From NCBI GenBank assembly GCA_944389815.1, contig CALXNS010000007.1:1-64000 (forward strand): DNA of 64,000 nt. The letters are read 5' to 3'. The position numbers and the translations under genes were made by a program. The notes beneath the pieces were generated by a model. That model saw nothing but the letters and a program-made list of their open reading frames with translations. It searched no databases and was not told the DNA's origin. Within the stretch, counting starts at the first letter, position 1. Each line of letters begins with the position of its first letter. Origin of the DNA: an uncultured Victivallis sp. (lineage in GTDB: Bacteria; Verrucomicrobiota; Lentisphaeria; Victivallales; Victivallaceae). This document shows, piece after piece, positions 18,543-27,272 of the stretch.

Positions 18543-19853
18543 TCAGAACCGGTCATGCCGTTCCGGAGCGTCGCTGTCGAAGGGGCGTCCCATCGTCTCA
18601 CGCATGCGCAGCGAATATTTCAAGACGACATACGAAAAGAATGAGAGCGTCAGGAATACCGCCAGATAGGAGTCGCGCGGATAAATTCTGATCCCTCCTG
18701 ATTGTTCCGGCGGATAAAGATTCAGCAGAAATCCGACCGCGTTGCCGAATATCGCCACCGCAAGATAAAAACTGAAATTCATGAAACAGACCGCCGTTCC
18801 GGCCAGTTCGGGTGGATTGGTCTCGTGAAGCAGCGGAATCGTAATGGACGAGGTGCTCGCCGTCAATGCGAGGAGACAGAAGAGCCCGGCAATCATCCCC
18901 GCGCATCTGAGGTCGAATGCCAGCAGGAGTGTCACCAGCGTGAACACGACGGCGCAGACGATCCCGGCCGCTTGACAGAAGATTCGACGGCGATTTCCAG
19001 TCAGGCGGCTCAGCAGCGCGAAGAGCACACAGGAGAGTGCCGAAATCGCTCCCATCAGCGAAAGAATCCACGCTGCCGGTTCGGATTCGAAATGGCAGAA
19101 ATCCTCCAGAAATTTTTTCCCGATCACCGTCTGAAGAACATAATAAAGTCCGAAATTGATTCCGCTGAAGAGAAAGAGTTCCCGGTTATGGCGCCGCGCC
19201 AGCACCCGCCTGAAGGTAGTGAAAACCCCGGAAATCCGGATGGATGAAGTGGTTTCATCTCCCGTTCCGGCAACGAGAAAGCATAGATAACACCCGACCG
19301 AAAGTGCGGCAATGAGTTTAAGCAACGACTGCCAGCCGAGAAGGTGAACTCCGGCGACGAAGGGCGCGTTGGCCACGATTCCCCCCGCGTAACCGGCCAT
19401 GATGGCCAGGGAGATTGCAATCGTATAATTTTTCCGGCAGCTCCGGATGATTTCATCAATCAGCGAGAGATAAATCGCGCTGGCGCCCAACCCGGTCAGC
19501 CCGCGGCTGAAATAGAGCCAGAACGGGCTCGCAGAACAGGGAAAAAGCAGTGAACCGGCACAGAAAAGCAATCCGCCTGCGGCGATCACCCGTCGCCCGC
19601 CGTAACGATTGATCAGTACGCCGATCGTCAACTGATTCAGCGCGTAAACGTACATGAAACTCGATCCGAGAGCGGTGACGCGCGGTGCCGATAAGTGCAG
19701 ATCCGCCTGCAGTAAATCAAAGATCGCTCCGGGAATCGCGACGCGCTGGATGTTGGCGAAAAAGTAAAGCAGTGTCGCCGATACGAGGAGCAGCATCCGG
19801 CTGCAGGGCAACCGCGAAGCCGCCCCGGAACCGGAGGATATGGCGTGGTTCAT
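18543..19853 (-). CDS. Major facilitator superfamily transporter
   Basis: A 436-residue polytopic protein with about twelve hydrophobic segments. The loop after segment 2 reads VLINRYGGRRV, matching the MFS motif A region (G-x-x-x-D-R-x-G-R-R) in degenerate form. It is the last gene of a leftward operon of oxidoreductases (start 18 bases after the previous stop), so it probably imports the substrate of that pathway or exports a product. Substrate not identifiable. Confidence 0.88.
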   Translation of the reverse strand: MNHAISSGSGAASRLPCSRMLLLVSATLLYFFANIQRVAIPGAIFDLLQADLHLSAPRVTALGSSFMYVYALNQLTIGVLINRYGGRRVIAAGGLLFCAGSLLFPCSASPFWLYFSRGLTGLGASAIYLSLIDEIIRSCRKNYTIAISLAIMAGYAGGIVANAPFVAGVHLLGWQSLLKLIAALSVGCYLCFLVAGTGDETTSSIRISGVFTTFRRVLARRHNRELFLFSGINFGLYYVLQTVIGKKFLEDFCHFESEPAAWILSLMGAISALSCVLFALLSRLTGNRRRIFCQAAGIVCAVVFTLVTLLLAFDLRCAGMIAGLFCLLALTASTSSITIPLLHETNPPELAGTAVCFMNFSFYLAVAIFGNAVGFLLNLYPPEQSGGIRIYPRDSYLAVFLTLSFFSYVVLKYSLRMRETMGRPFDSDAPERHDRF

Positions 19854-19871
19854 GTCGGGAATGTTTCCGGT

Positions 19872-20837
19872 TCAGTTCCGTATCTGCAAAACGACCTTGC
19901 CGATATTCTTTCCGCCAGTCAGAATCGCGTGGGCTTCCTCTGCCCGGGTGATCGGTACGATGGCGTGAATAACCGGTCGGATCCTGCCGGATTCGAGCGC
20001 CGGCCAGATTTTTTCGCGCAGTTCGGAAAGAATGCGCGCCTTCATCGCCGCCGGACGGCTGCGCAATGTGCTGCCGATCAACCGGATTCCCCGCTTCAGG
20101 ATCGGTCGGAGCGCGATTTCGGCGTGTTCGCCGCCGAGGGTTGCGATCAGCACCCAGCGTCCGCCGGGAGCAAGTTTTTCGATATTCCGCCCGAGATCGG
20201 CGCCGCCGACGCAGTCGAGGACGACGTCGACCGGATTGGCGTCGAGCACTTTCCCGAGATCGTCATGGTGCCGGTCGACGACGATATCCGCACCGAGGCG
20301 ACGAACCATCGCCGCCTTTTCCGCGGAGCCCACGGTCGTTATCACTCTTGCCCCGAGGAATTTCGCCATCTGGATTGCCGCAGTTCCAAGTCCGCTTGCC
20401 CCGGCATGAATGAGTACGGTTTCTCCGGGACGCAGGTCTGCTTCAATGACGAGGTTCAGATAGGTGGTTGCGAACGCTTCGGGCAGCGCGGCCGCCTCCT
20501 CCATCGCGTATCCCGACGGGATCGGGAGCAGCATCGCCGGATCAACTGCGACCTTCTCCGCGTAACCACCGCCGCCGAGCAGCGCAACGACCCGGTCGCC
20601 GATATGCCACGACCCGTGGTAATTGTTTCCGATTTCGGTTATTACGCCGGCGACTTCAAGCCCCATCCATTCCGGGGCGCCGGGCGGCGGCGGATATTTG
20701 CCTGCCCGCTGCAGCAGGTCGGCCCGGTTCAGCGCCGCGGCATGGATTTCGATCAGAACCTCGCCGGGAGCCGGAACCGGATCGGGAACTTCACTCCAGA
20801 CAAGTCGTTTTTGTTCATCAACTTTAATGACATGCAT
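19872..20837 (-). CDS. NAD(P)H quinone oxidoreductase, PIG3 family (zinc-free MDR)
   Basis: A 321-residue medium-chain dehydrogenase/reductase with the N-terminal GroES-like half (NRADLLQRAGKYPPPPG is typical of the PIG3/TP53I3 group) and a C-terminal Rossmann half with AGASGLGTAAIQMAK. The zinc ligands of alcohol dehydrogenases are absent, as expected for this group, which reduces quinones or enones with NADPH. It lies 4 bases downstream of a Gfo/Idh/MocA gene in the leftward operon. In this context it may reduce an unsaturated sugar-derived intermediate, but that is only inference. Confidence 0.88.
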   Translation of the reverse strand: MHVIKVDEQKRLVWSEVPDPVPAPGEVLIEIHAAALNRADLLQRAGKYPPPPGAPEWMGLEVAGVITEIGNNYHGSWHIGDRVVALLGGGGYAEKVAVDPAMLLPIPSGYAMEEAAALPEAFATTYLNLVIEADLRPGETVLIHAGASGLGTAAIQMAKFLGARVITTVGSAEKAAMVRRLGADIVVDRHHDDLGKVLDANPVDVVLDCVGGADLGRNIEKLAPGGRWVLIATLGGEHAEIALRPILKRGIRLIGSTLRSRPAAMKARILSELREKIWPALESGRIRPVIHAIVPITRAEEAHAILTGGKNIGKVVLQIRN

Positions 20838-20841
20838 CGCT

Positions 20842-21975
20842 TCAATCCTCCAGTGGGTGTTTGCGGTCGGAAAGTGGAAAACGCAGAGTCCCTCCCGCCA
20901 GTTGCGAGGCGTAGATCCCCTGAATCATTTCCTGTACCAGGCGGGCGTCTGCGGCCGAGGCGAGCGGCGGGCGGTCTTCGGTGATTGCCTGCAGAAGATC
21001 CCAGGCCGCGAACCGGTTGTTGTCAACGAAATATTTCATGTAACGACACTTTGCGTAATCGATCGGCTCCGCGCCGGGAATCGTCCACTCCTCCTGCAGC
21101 GGAACTTTTTCAAAATGCGCCTCGTCTTCCGGCGGAAACGGCGAATGCGTGATCCGCAGGAAACGTTCGCCGTCATCGTAACGCATCGCGAGTGCGCCTT
21201 CGCTTCCGGCCACGGTGATTCCCATTCGCACCTGCTTGCCCTGGAAGAGATTTCGGCGGCTTTCGAAGAGCCCGTTGATCCCGCCGGGAAAGCGGAAGAA
21301 GGCGAAAATATCGTCTCCCGCCGCCGGTCCGATCGGTTCGCTCGTCGGCGTCCGGTCGGTGCGTTGCAGCGGGCGCCCGGCGGTGTAAACATGGCCCGTC
21401 ACGGTTTCCGGCGTGCCGAAAAGATAACAGCCGAGGTCAAGAATGTGCGTGCCGAGCACCATCAAATCTTCGCCCCCGCCGCGTTCATCTTCCTTGCCGC
21501 GGCCGTAGAAGGTCAGCGGCCTGCCGATGGCTCCGGATTCGATCAATTTTTTCATCGTCCGGAAGATCAGCGAGTAACGACCGAGGTGGGCAATGGCGAT
21601 TTTGATCCGGCCGGCGGTTGCCAGTGCGACGATTCGATCGGCGGTTTCCAGATCGGCCGCCATCGGTTTTTCGCAGAGTATGTGGCAGCCGTGTGCGGCG
21701 GCGCATTCGATAACTTCGAGATGATCTCCCGGTTCTCGGGAACCAAGAACGACAATGTCGAGCTCTTCCCGATCCAGCATTTCCCGCCAGTTTTGATAGT
21801 GTCGTGCCGCTCCAGCCTCATTCATGCGTTCTTCGATGCCGTCGAGGCGGGAATCCGCCAGAGCGGCGATTTCGACGCCCGGAAGACCGCGGAAGGCCAG
21901 GTGCGTTCCGTGGCTGCCGCGTCCGTGACCTGCGGTGTCGAAGATGATGCCGACTTTCCAGGGCGTTTTCATCAT
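20842..21975 (-). CDS. Gfo/Idh/MocA family oxidoreductase
   Basis: A 377-residue protein with an N-terminal NAD(P)-binding fold of unusual spacing (GIIFDTAGHGRGSHG), the family's EKP motif in ILCEKPMAAD and a C-terminal alpha/beta substrate domain with GTHILDLGCYL at the position of the catalytic histidine helix. Members oxidise or epimerise sugar hydroxyls, commonly through 3-keto intermediates. The ATG overlaps the previous stop by four bases. A second family member opens the operon, suggesting two successive redox steps on one sugar. Confidence 0.87.
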   Translation of the reverse strand: MMKTPWKVGIIFDTAGHGRGSHGTHLAFRGLPGVEIAALADSRLDGIEERMNEAGAARHYQNWREMLDREELDIVVLGSREPGDHLEVIECAAAHGCHILCEKPMAADLETADRIVALATAGRIKIAIAHLGRYSLIFRTMKKLIESGAIGRPLTFYGRGKEDERGGGEDLMVLGTHILDLGCYLFGTPETVTGHVYTAGRPLQRTDRTPTSEPIGPAAGDDIFAFFRFPGGINGLFESRRNLFQGKQVRMGITVAGSEGALAMRYDDGERFLRITHSPFPPEDEAHFEKVPLQEEWTIPGAEPIDYAKCRYMKYFVDNNRFAAWDLLQAITEDRPPLASAADARLVQEMIQGIYASQLAGGTLRFPLSDRKHPLED

Positions 21976-22988
21976 GAATTCCTTCCCGGATTCATCGCCG
22001 CAAGATAGGCGTCCATGGCGGTGTTGACCGGCCAGACCGTATCCTTCGGACAGCGCGAAATTTCCAGTTTCAAACCGTCATGCAGCGGCATGAGGTCTTT
22101 CGCATTTATGCCCAGCGTGGAGAGGATTTTGTTGTTGTCGGTGATCCGGGTGAAGAGCCGGGCGTATTCGAGCTGCCAGCGCGGGCTTTTCTCATAGGGA
22201 TCCGGACAGAGGATGCGCAAATAATCCTCCTTGTCAACCCAGACCGCTTCGAGGTTGCAGATATCCTTGTAGTAGTCGGCGATTTCGCCCCAGGAGTGAT
22301 GTTCTCCGGTCGCGACGTTGAAGTCATCGCCGAGCGCTTTTTCGCAGAAGAGCAACCCCGCGAGCATCCGGGCGACGTCTCCTCCCCAGCTCAACGTCGC
22401 CTGCCGATTCCGGGCCTGTTCCGGGACGACGACTTTCTTTCCGGCGAAAGCGCGCCCGACCGTATTGGCCGCCTCCAGCGTCACAAGCTGATAACGCATC
22501 AATGAATAGGTCGTCGCCGGGCGGACGATCGTCCAGTTCCGGCGTGGAGAACTCCGCAGAATTCTCTCTCCCCGGGCCTTGTAGATGCAGTAATCATCCG
22601 AATTCCGGAGCAGGGGATCCTTCGTCGTGTCGATCAGCTGCGGCGAACTTTCCCTGACCGGGTGTTCCAGATCATCGTAGACCCGGCAGCTGGAGAGAAA
22701 TATATAGTGCTCCGTATGATCCAGCGCCTGCGGCAGATACCAGGCAAGTTCACAGGTGGTGTAAGTGAGGAAATCGACGATTCCGTCGTAACCGCCTTTC
22801 AAAAGTTCGCGGTAGACGTTCCGTTCCTTCGCATCGGCTTGAATATAGTTGATTCCGGGAAGTTCCTGCACTGGTTTGTCGAGGGCGACCGCGTCAATCC
22901 GGTATCCGGATGGAAGCAGTTGCGGAAGAAGATATTGTCCCATGGCGCCGGTGGCGCCGAGAACCAGAACTTTCTTGTTGGAATTCAT
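21972..22988 (-). CDS. NAD-dependent epimerase/dehydratase family protein
   Basis: A 338-residue extended short-chain dehydrogenase with the nucleotide motif GATGAMG near the N-terminus and the catalytic Tyr-x3-Lys in YCIYKARGE. Family members act on nucleotide sugars or free sugar acids. It shares four-base stop/start overlaps with both neighbours, so it is part of a tightly coupled operon. The substrate is not determinable from sequence. Confidence 0.85.
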   Translation of the reverse strand: MNSNKKVLVLGATGAMGQYLLPQLLPSGYRIDAVALDKPVQELPGINYIQADAKERNVYRELLKGGYDGIVDFLTYTTCELAWYLPQALDHTEHYIFLSSCRVYDDLEHPVRESSPQLIDTTKDPLLRNSDDYCIYKARGERILRSSPRRNWTIVRPATTYSLMRYQLVTLEAANTVGRAFAGKKVVVPEQARNRQATLSWGGDVARMLAGLLFCEKALGDDFNVATGEHHSWGEIADYYKDICNLEAVWVDKEDYLRILCPDPYEKSPRWQLEYARLFTRITDNNKILSTLGINAKDLMPLHDGLKLEISRCPKDTVWPVNTAMDAYLAAMNPGRNS

Positions 22989-23791
22989 TGTTTTTTCTCC
23001 GGTTGGATTGAGTTGATTGCTGAGATTTGTTTTTCATTCCGGCTGTGAGTGTGCACGCCGAGGACGCGTCCGCCGTCGATGGTGTGGTTTTCGCCGGTGA
23101 TGAAACTGGAATCGTCCGAAGCCAGAAACGCCGCCAGTGCCGCGATTTCCCGAGGTTCTCCGGAACGTCCCAGCCAGGTGCCCCGATGGGGAATCGCCGT
23201 CTGGCCTGTGATCATCCCCGGCGAAATGCAGTTGACATTGATGTTGTACTGTCCTACTTCAAGTGCCAGTGCCCGGGTCAGGGAGAGGATTCCGCCCTTG
23301 GCTGCGGCATAATCCACCCGGTCGAAGAGTCCCTTTTCCGCTGCGACGGAAGACATGTTGATGATTTTTCCGTATCTGCGTTGAATCATCTGTTTGAGCA
23401 ACGCGTGGATACAACTGAGTGTTCCATTCAAATTGAGGTCTATGATCCGGCGCCAGATTTCTTCGGTTGTGTTTTCGAAGCGGGAGAGCTGATGGAACAA
23501 CCCCGCGCTTCCCCCGGCATTGTTTATTAGAATCTCAACCGAACCGAAATTCCGGAGTGCCGTTTCCGCCATCAACCGGACCTCTTCGCTCCGGGTCACA
23601 TCCATCCGGCAGGGGAGGGCGCGTCCCCCGACGGAACGGATTGTCGCCGCCGCTTTTTCGGCGTTTTCACTGCTGAGATCCGCGCAGACGACGGCCGCGC
23701 CTTCCGCCGCAAGGCGCGAACAGATTGCCAGGCCGATCCTGCCGCCCGCGCCGGTAACCACGGCGGTTTTCCCTTTGAGTCTCATTTCCAT
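22985..23791 (-). CDS. SDR family oxidoreductase (catalytic residues intact)
   Basis: A 268-residue classical short-chain dehydrogenase with TGAGGRIG (cofactor), NNAGG, catalytic Ser in NMSSVA, and the Tyr-x3-Lys pair in DYAAAKGG. It resembles sugar/polyol dehydrogenases and 3-oxoacyl reductases; the operon context favours a sugar or sugar acid. ATG at 23791 or 23785 are both possible; AAGGAAAA lies just upstream. It overlaps the epimerase-like gene by four bases and follows a related SDR gene that has lost the catalytic pair. Confidence 0.88.
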   Translation of the reverse strand: MEMRLKGKTAVVTGAGGRIGLAICSRLAAEGAAVVCADLSSENAEKAAATIRSVGGRALPCRMDVTRSEEVRLMAETALRNFGSVEILINNAGGSAGLFHQLSRFENTTEEIWRRIIDLNLNGTLSCIHALLKQMIQRRYGKIINMSSVAAEKGLFDRVDYAAAKGGILSLTRALALEVGQYNINVNCISPGMITGQTAIPHRGTWLGRSGEPREIAALAAFLASDDSSFITGENHTIDGGRVLGVHTHSRNEKQISAINSIQPEKKQ

Positions 23792-23797
23792 TTTTCC

Positions 23798-24553
23798 TTA
23801 CTCCTCCTTCGGCCCGAGGATGCAGCCGCCGTCGATGATGTAACTCTGGCCGGTGATGTAACCGGCCTCCTCTGAACAGAGAAAACAGACCAGTTTCGCA
23901 ACCTCCTCCGGCGTTCCGGTGCGACCGAATACACTGCCGCCGATGACGGAGTCCGGATCGGATTCCGATCGGATGGCGCCCGTGGCAATGGTGTTGACGC
24001 AGATGTTGTACGCACCGTAATCCATCGCCAGAGTCCGGCACAGGGCAATGATTCCGCCCTCTGCCGCCGAGCGAATCGGCGCGCCCTGCAATCCGGAAAT
24101 TCCCGCCACCGACACCAGATTGACGATTCTGCCCGTCTGTCGCTCGACCATCGACGGCAGGACATCGCGAATGGTCGCAATGGTTCCCAGCAGAAGAGCA
24201 TCAAGGCGGGAAACCCATTGCGTCGGTTCCGATTCCGTGAATTTTCCGCCGGATTCGGCGGAATGGAGATTCCCTGGTGCGTTGTTGACGAGAATATCGA
24301 TTGGACCGAATGTTTTCGCCGCACTCTGCGTCATTTGCCGGAGTTGATTGACATCGGTCGGGTCGGCGGGGAGCGCAATCGCTTCACCGCCGGCGTCACC
24401 GACTGCCGCAGCGATGCGCCGCGCTTCTTCGAATACGGGGGCGGTTACTGCGACGCGCGCTCCGTATGAGGCGAGCATGAGAACTGTCGCCCGGCCGATC
24501 TCGTCTCCCGCTCCGGTTACGAGGGCATTTTTTCCCTGCCATTGATTTTGCAT
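23798..24553 (-). CDS. SDR family protein lacking the Tyr/Lys catalytic pair
   Basis: A 251-residue SDR-fold protein with a good cofactor motif (TGAGDEIG), NNAP, and a serine in VSVAGISG. At the catalytic site, where the neighbouring paralogue has Tyr-AAA-Lys, it reads Arg161-SAA-Glu165 (APIRSAAEGG). Both catalytic residues are replaced, while the rest of the fold, including the GG-I helix, is preserved and the frame is intact. It may be a non-catalytic binding or partner subunit for the adjacent SDR, or use different chemistry. It lies 6 bases upstream of the active paralogue in the same operon. Confidence 0.85.
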   Translation of the reverse strand: MQNQWQGKNALVTGAGDEIGRATVLMLASYGARVAVTAPVFEEARRIAAAVGDAGGEAIALPADPTDVNQLRQMTQSAAKTFGPIDILVNNAPGNLHSAESGGKFTESEPTQWVSRLDALLLGTIATIRDVLPSMVERQTGRIVNLVSVAGISGLQGAPIRSAAEGGIIALCRTLAMDYGAYNICVNTIATGAIRSESDPDSVIGGSVFGRTGTPEEVAKLVCFLCSEEAGYITGQSYIIDGGCILGPKEE

Positions 24554-24568
24554 GATTCTTTTCCTCTC

Positions 24569-25582
24569 TTACCGCAGAACGCCTGAAGCGTGCAGAACTG
24601 CTTCCTGGACAATAAGTTCATGGGTGATCGGATAAGGATTTTCCATCTCGTTGCGGATGATTTTCGCAAATTCGATCAACTGATCGTCGTGGCGGCCGTT
24701 CATCGTCCCGACGTTGACGATGTGGGTTCCGGCTTCGAACTGCGCATTCCCTTCGAGCAGCGTCAGGCGCAGTTCGAGCGGATCGATTCGGAACCGGTCC
24801 GCCGGCGGTTCCAGCGGGCAGATTTCAATCGAACCCATCGTTCCGCAGACGATCAGTCGGCGATGTTTCATTCCTTCCACTTCGGTTACGCCGGTGCGGA
24901 CCGTGGCGACGGCGCGCGGATATTCGAGAACCGTTACTCCGGTGTCGTAGAGGTTGTCGTTGCGCGTTTTGGTCAGGTAGGGCGTCACCCGGAGCGGGCG
25001 GCCGAGAAGCGTGACGACCAGGTCGATCATGTGGCAGGCGAAGATGTAGACTGCGCCGCCGCGGAACTGCGCGAGCCAGCGGCGATAGGCTTCATCATGA
25101 CCGTCGTAACGGTTCATTACTGCGTGTACTTCGAAAATCTCTCCCAGCCAGCCGTTTCTGACCGCATCGAAACAGAATTTGATCGCCGGATTGTTGCGGT
25201 ACATGTAGCCGAGCTGGATGGTGAGATGTTTGCGGTGGAATTCATGGAGGAGTTCGCAAAACTGTCCGAAATCTTCGCCGGCAGGTTTGTCCATGTGAAC
25301 GTGAAGGTTCCGTTCAACGCACAGCTGAGCTGTCCTGACCAGCTCGGAAACATCGGTTTCGACCGTAACCGCGTCCAGATCGGGGATGTTGAAAAGCTCC
25401 TCCATCGAGAGGCGGGGCAATCCCCGGTAAGCCTCACGATCGCCGCGCTGTTTCCACCAGGATTCGTCCGGCTCGACGATGCCGACGACTTCAAAATGCG
25501 AGGAGAGGTGTCGCAATGACTCCATCGTGTCGGAGGCGTGATTGTGACCGATGCCGATTTGTCCGATTTTGATCTTCCGCAT
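24569..25582 (-). CDS. Gfo/Idh/MocA family oxidoreductase (first gene of operon)
   Basis: A 337-residue protein: N-terminal GQIGIGHNHAS cofactor loop, DKP (HMDKPAG) in place of the more common EKP, and FRGGAVYIFACHMIDLV with the H-x2-D pair of the family's catalytic helix. ATG 25582 was chosen because AAGGAAAA precedes it and the Rossmann fold begins immediately; in-frame upstream sequence is AT-rich and not protein-like. It opens the seven-gene leftward operon, divergent from a LacI regulator, so it probably catalyses an early oxidation of the inducing sugar. Confidence 0.88.
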   Translation of the reverse strand: MRKIKIGQIGIGHNHASDTMESLRHLSSHFEVVGIVEPDESWWKQRGDREAYRGLPRLSMEELFNIPDLDAVTVETDVSELVRTAQLCVERNLHVHMDKPAGEDFGQFCELLHEFHRKHLTIQLGYMYRNNPAIKFCFDAVRNGWLGEIFEVHAVMNRYDGHDEAYRRWLAQFRGGAVYIFACHMIDLVVTLLGRPLRVTPYLTKTRNDNLYDTGVTVLEYPRAVATVRTGVTEVEGMKHRRLIVCGTMGSIEICPLEPPADRFRIDPLELRLTLLEGNAQFEAGTHIVNVGTMNGRHDDQLIEFAKIIRNEMENPYPITHELIVQEAVLHASGVLR

Positions 25583-25616
25583 GAATATTTTCCTTTTTTT
25601 GGTGTTTGCAAGGAAT

Positions 25617-25644
25617 ATTTTAACAACGGAAAAAATATTTACAA
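25617..25644 (-). promoter_or_regulatory. Predicted promoter of the oxidoreductase operon
   Basis: Minus-strand TTGTAA (25644-25639), a 16-base spacer and TAAAAT (25622-25617), about 35 bases upstream of the first ATG, in an AT-rich divergent region facing the LacI gene. Confidence 0.55.
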
Positions 25645-25682
25645 GAGAAAAGGGAACGATGTTTTGTAAAAGAAGTTGCAAA

Positions 25683-25726
25683 ATTCATTTGTTTTCAGAA
25701 AAAACATCAATATATTGCAAATGAAT
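25683..25726. promoter_or_regulatory. Inverted repeat in the divergent LacI/operon region
   Basis: ATTCATTTG (25683-25691) is mirrored by CAAATGAAT (25718-25726) with 26 bases between. Each arm lies close to a TTGCAAA (25676-25682 and 25715-25721). It could hold two half-sites or two operators for the adjacent LacI-family regulator; it lacks the central CG typical of many LacI operators. Confidence 0.4.
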
Positions 25727-25783
25727 CAATTTTAAATCATACGCGACAGGCGCCGCTCCGGCGGAGCCGATGGAACATGAACG

Positions 25784-26752
25784 ATGAAAATACAGGAAAT
25801 TGCGAAGGAAGCCGGCGTTTCGACGGCGACGGTGTCGCGCGTATTCAGCAATCACCCGAATATCCGCGAAGCGCTGCGGGAACGGGTTCTGTCGGTGGCG
25901 AGGCGGCACGGTTATCATCCCCGGCAGTCGCAGAAGCGGCAGAATGTGGTGATTGTGAGTCCGTTCCGGGAGATATACCCGATCCGGAGTTATGTGGAAA
26001 TGGTGATTTCCGAACTGACGCTGGAACTTTCCGCGCGGGGCTACCGCATTGAAATGCTGCCGCAGGATAATCTCGGCTGTCTTGACCGTATTCGTTTCTG
26101 CGGCGTGGTCTCGATCGGCGTTGATGCGGAGAAGTTCGGGAACTGGGAGGCGTGTTTTGCCGCGCCGCTGATCGTCGTCGATCGCGACATACCTGCCGGC
26201 GGCGTCGGAGGAGAGATCTATTCCGTCCGGTCGGATGAAGTTCAGGGAATGAATCTCGGCATTGATCATCTGGCGCGGAATAATTGCCGCAAAATCGGAG
26301 CCATCATCTACGGCGAAGCGGGCATCGGAAATGCGGAAACCCGGCGGAACGCCGTACTTCATGCGTTGCAGCGGAACGGGTTGCCGTTTTCGAATCAGCT
26401 GGTGCGGTTTGCGCTGGCGGACACCTATGTTGAAGAGATCGGAAAACTTTTGAGATTCGACATCGACGGTCTCTTCTGTCCGGGGGGGAATGCCGGGATT
26501 ATTGCCGCTTACGCGCTCTCGCTCTACAATCGCCGCATTCCGGAGGATATCTCGCTGATCGCCTCTGAGCGTTCGATGTTTTCCCGTTACGGCATCCCGC
26601 CGCAGACGACGATTTCCCAGGATTACGCGGCGCAGGCGGCCGCGGTGGCGGATCTGCTCGATGCGCGGTTGCGCGGGGAACCGTTTCCGCACAACACGGT
26701 GATTCCCTACAAGTTGATCTTGCGCGACAGCGTTGCCTTTCATACATCGTAA
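25784..26752 (+). CDS. LacI family transcriptional regulator
   Basis: A 322-residue regulator with the LacI helix-turn-helix at the very N-terminus (MKIQEIAKEAGVSTATVSRVF, then HPNIREALRERV and a hinge near residue 47) and a periplasmic-binding-like effector domain (about residues 55-320). It is transcribed divergently from the seven-gene oxidoreductase operon across a 201-base AT-rich region, so it very likely controls that operon in response to a sugar. A short hairpin follows the gene. Confidence 0.92.
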   Translation: MKIQEIAKEAGVSTATVSRVFSNHPNIREALRERVLSVARRHGYHPRQSQKRQNVVIVSPFREIYPIRSYVEMVISELTLELSARGYRIEMLPQDNLGCLDRIRFCGVVSIGVDAEKFGNWEACFAAPLIVVDRDIPAGGVGGEIYSVRSDEVQGMNLGIDHLARNNCRKIGAIIYGEAGIGNAETRRNAVLHALQRNGLPFSNQLVRFALADTYVEEIGKLLRFDIDGLFCPGGNAGIIAAYALSLYNRRIPEDISLIASERSMFSRYGIPPQTTISQDYAAQAAAVADLLDARLRGEPFPHNTVIPYKLILRDSVAFHTS

Positions 26753-26770
26753 GGAGTGTTGATAGCCTGC

Positions 26771-26789
26771 CGGGACTCAATCCCGTTTT
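26771..26789 (+). terminator. Weak intrinsic terminator after lacI
   Basis: CGGGA-CTCAA-TCCCG (26771-26785) followed by TTTT, 18 bases past the LacI stop codon. Confidence 0.4.
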
Positions 26790-27059
26790 CAGAAACAGCC
26801 TTTACCAGAAGATTAGGCGTTGTTTTTTTGACGTTCAAGTTGATAAATGATTTTTCATGCTCGACTGGTTATATGCCGGAGGGCCATCGGTATACGCCAT
26901 GTCAAAGACATTGTTGGATTTTTGCGCGGAGGAAGTGTGTTACGCCGGTTATCACTTTTTCTGCCATTTTTGAGCGTCCGCAGGAGTTGCAGCTTAAGAA
27001 AAGCAGACAGATTGATTCATGTTCGCCGGAACAAAGAAATGTTTTTTTTAAGAAAAAAC
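26790..27059. other. AT-rich intergenic region, no gene supported
   Basis: About 270 bases between the LacI terminator and the promoter at 27060. Open frames here show no ribosome site or recognisable protein features. Confidence 0.45.
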
Positions 27060-27088
27060 TTGACTTTTTGCTTGTTTTTTATCATAAT
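27060..27088 (+). promoter_or_regulatory. Strong sigma-70-type promoter upstream of the RHS gene
   Basis: TTGACT (27060-27065), a 17-base spacer and CATAAT (27083-27088), each five of six consensus bases. Expected start near 27095, about 160 bases upstream of the RHS ribosome-binding site. Confidence 0.7.
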
Positions 27089-27094
27089 AAATAT

Positions 27095-27179
27095 ATAAAA
27101 TCAATTTGCGGAATAGTGAAGAGGGGAAATTAGTTCAACCGCCGGAAGGAGGCGGCGGGGGGGAACTGTTGTTTTTTTT
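27095..27179 (+). ncRNA. Candidate small RNA or attenuated leader
   Basis: From the predicted start near 27095, the transcript would end in a strong hairpin: AGTTC (27132-27136) with GAACT (27163-27167), and CCGCC (27139-27143) with GGCGG (27151-27155), followed by a run of eight T (27172-27179). This is the shape of an intrinsic terminator about 85 nt from the start. It could produce a short RNA, or act as an attenuator for the RHS gene whose ribosome site is 60 bases further. No known RNA family was recognised. Confidence 0.45.
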
Positions 27180-27272
27180 CGTAAGTTGTTAAACGTTTTT
27201 GAGAAATTGCACGAGAGTTTCGCCACAGAATAGAGGAGCTGGAGGAGAAATCGTGAAAAAGTTTTTTGTGGA

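Noticed and set aside
26756-27133. 125-aa open frame between lacI and the RHS gene
   Set aside because: Overlaps the predicted promoter and lacks protein-like features.
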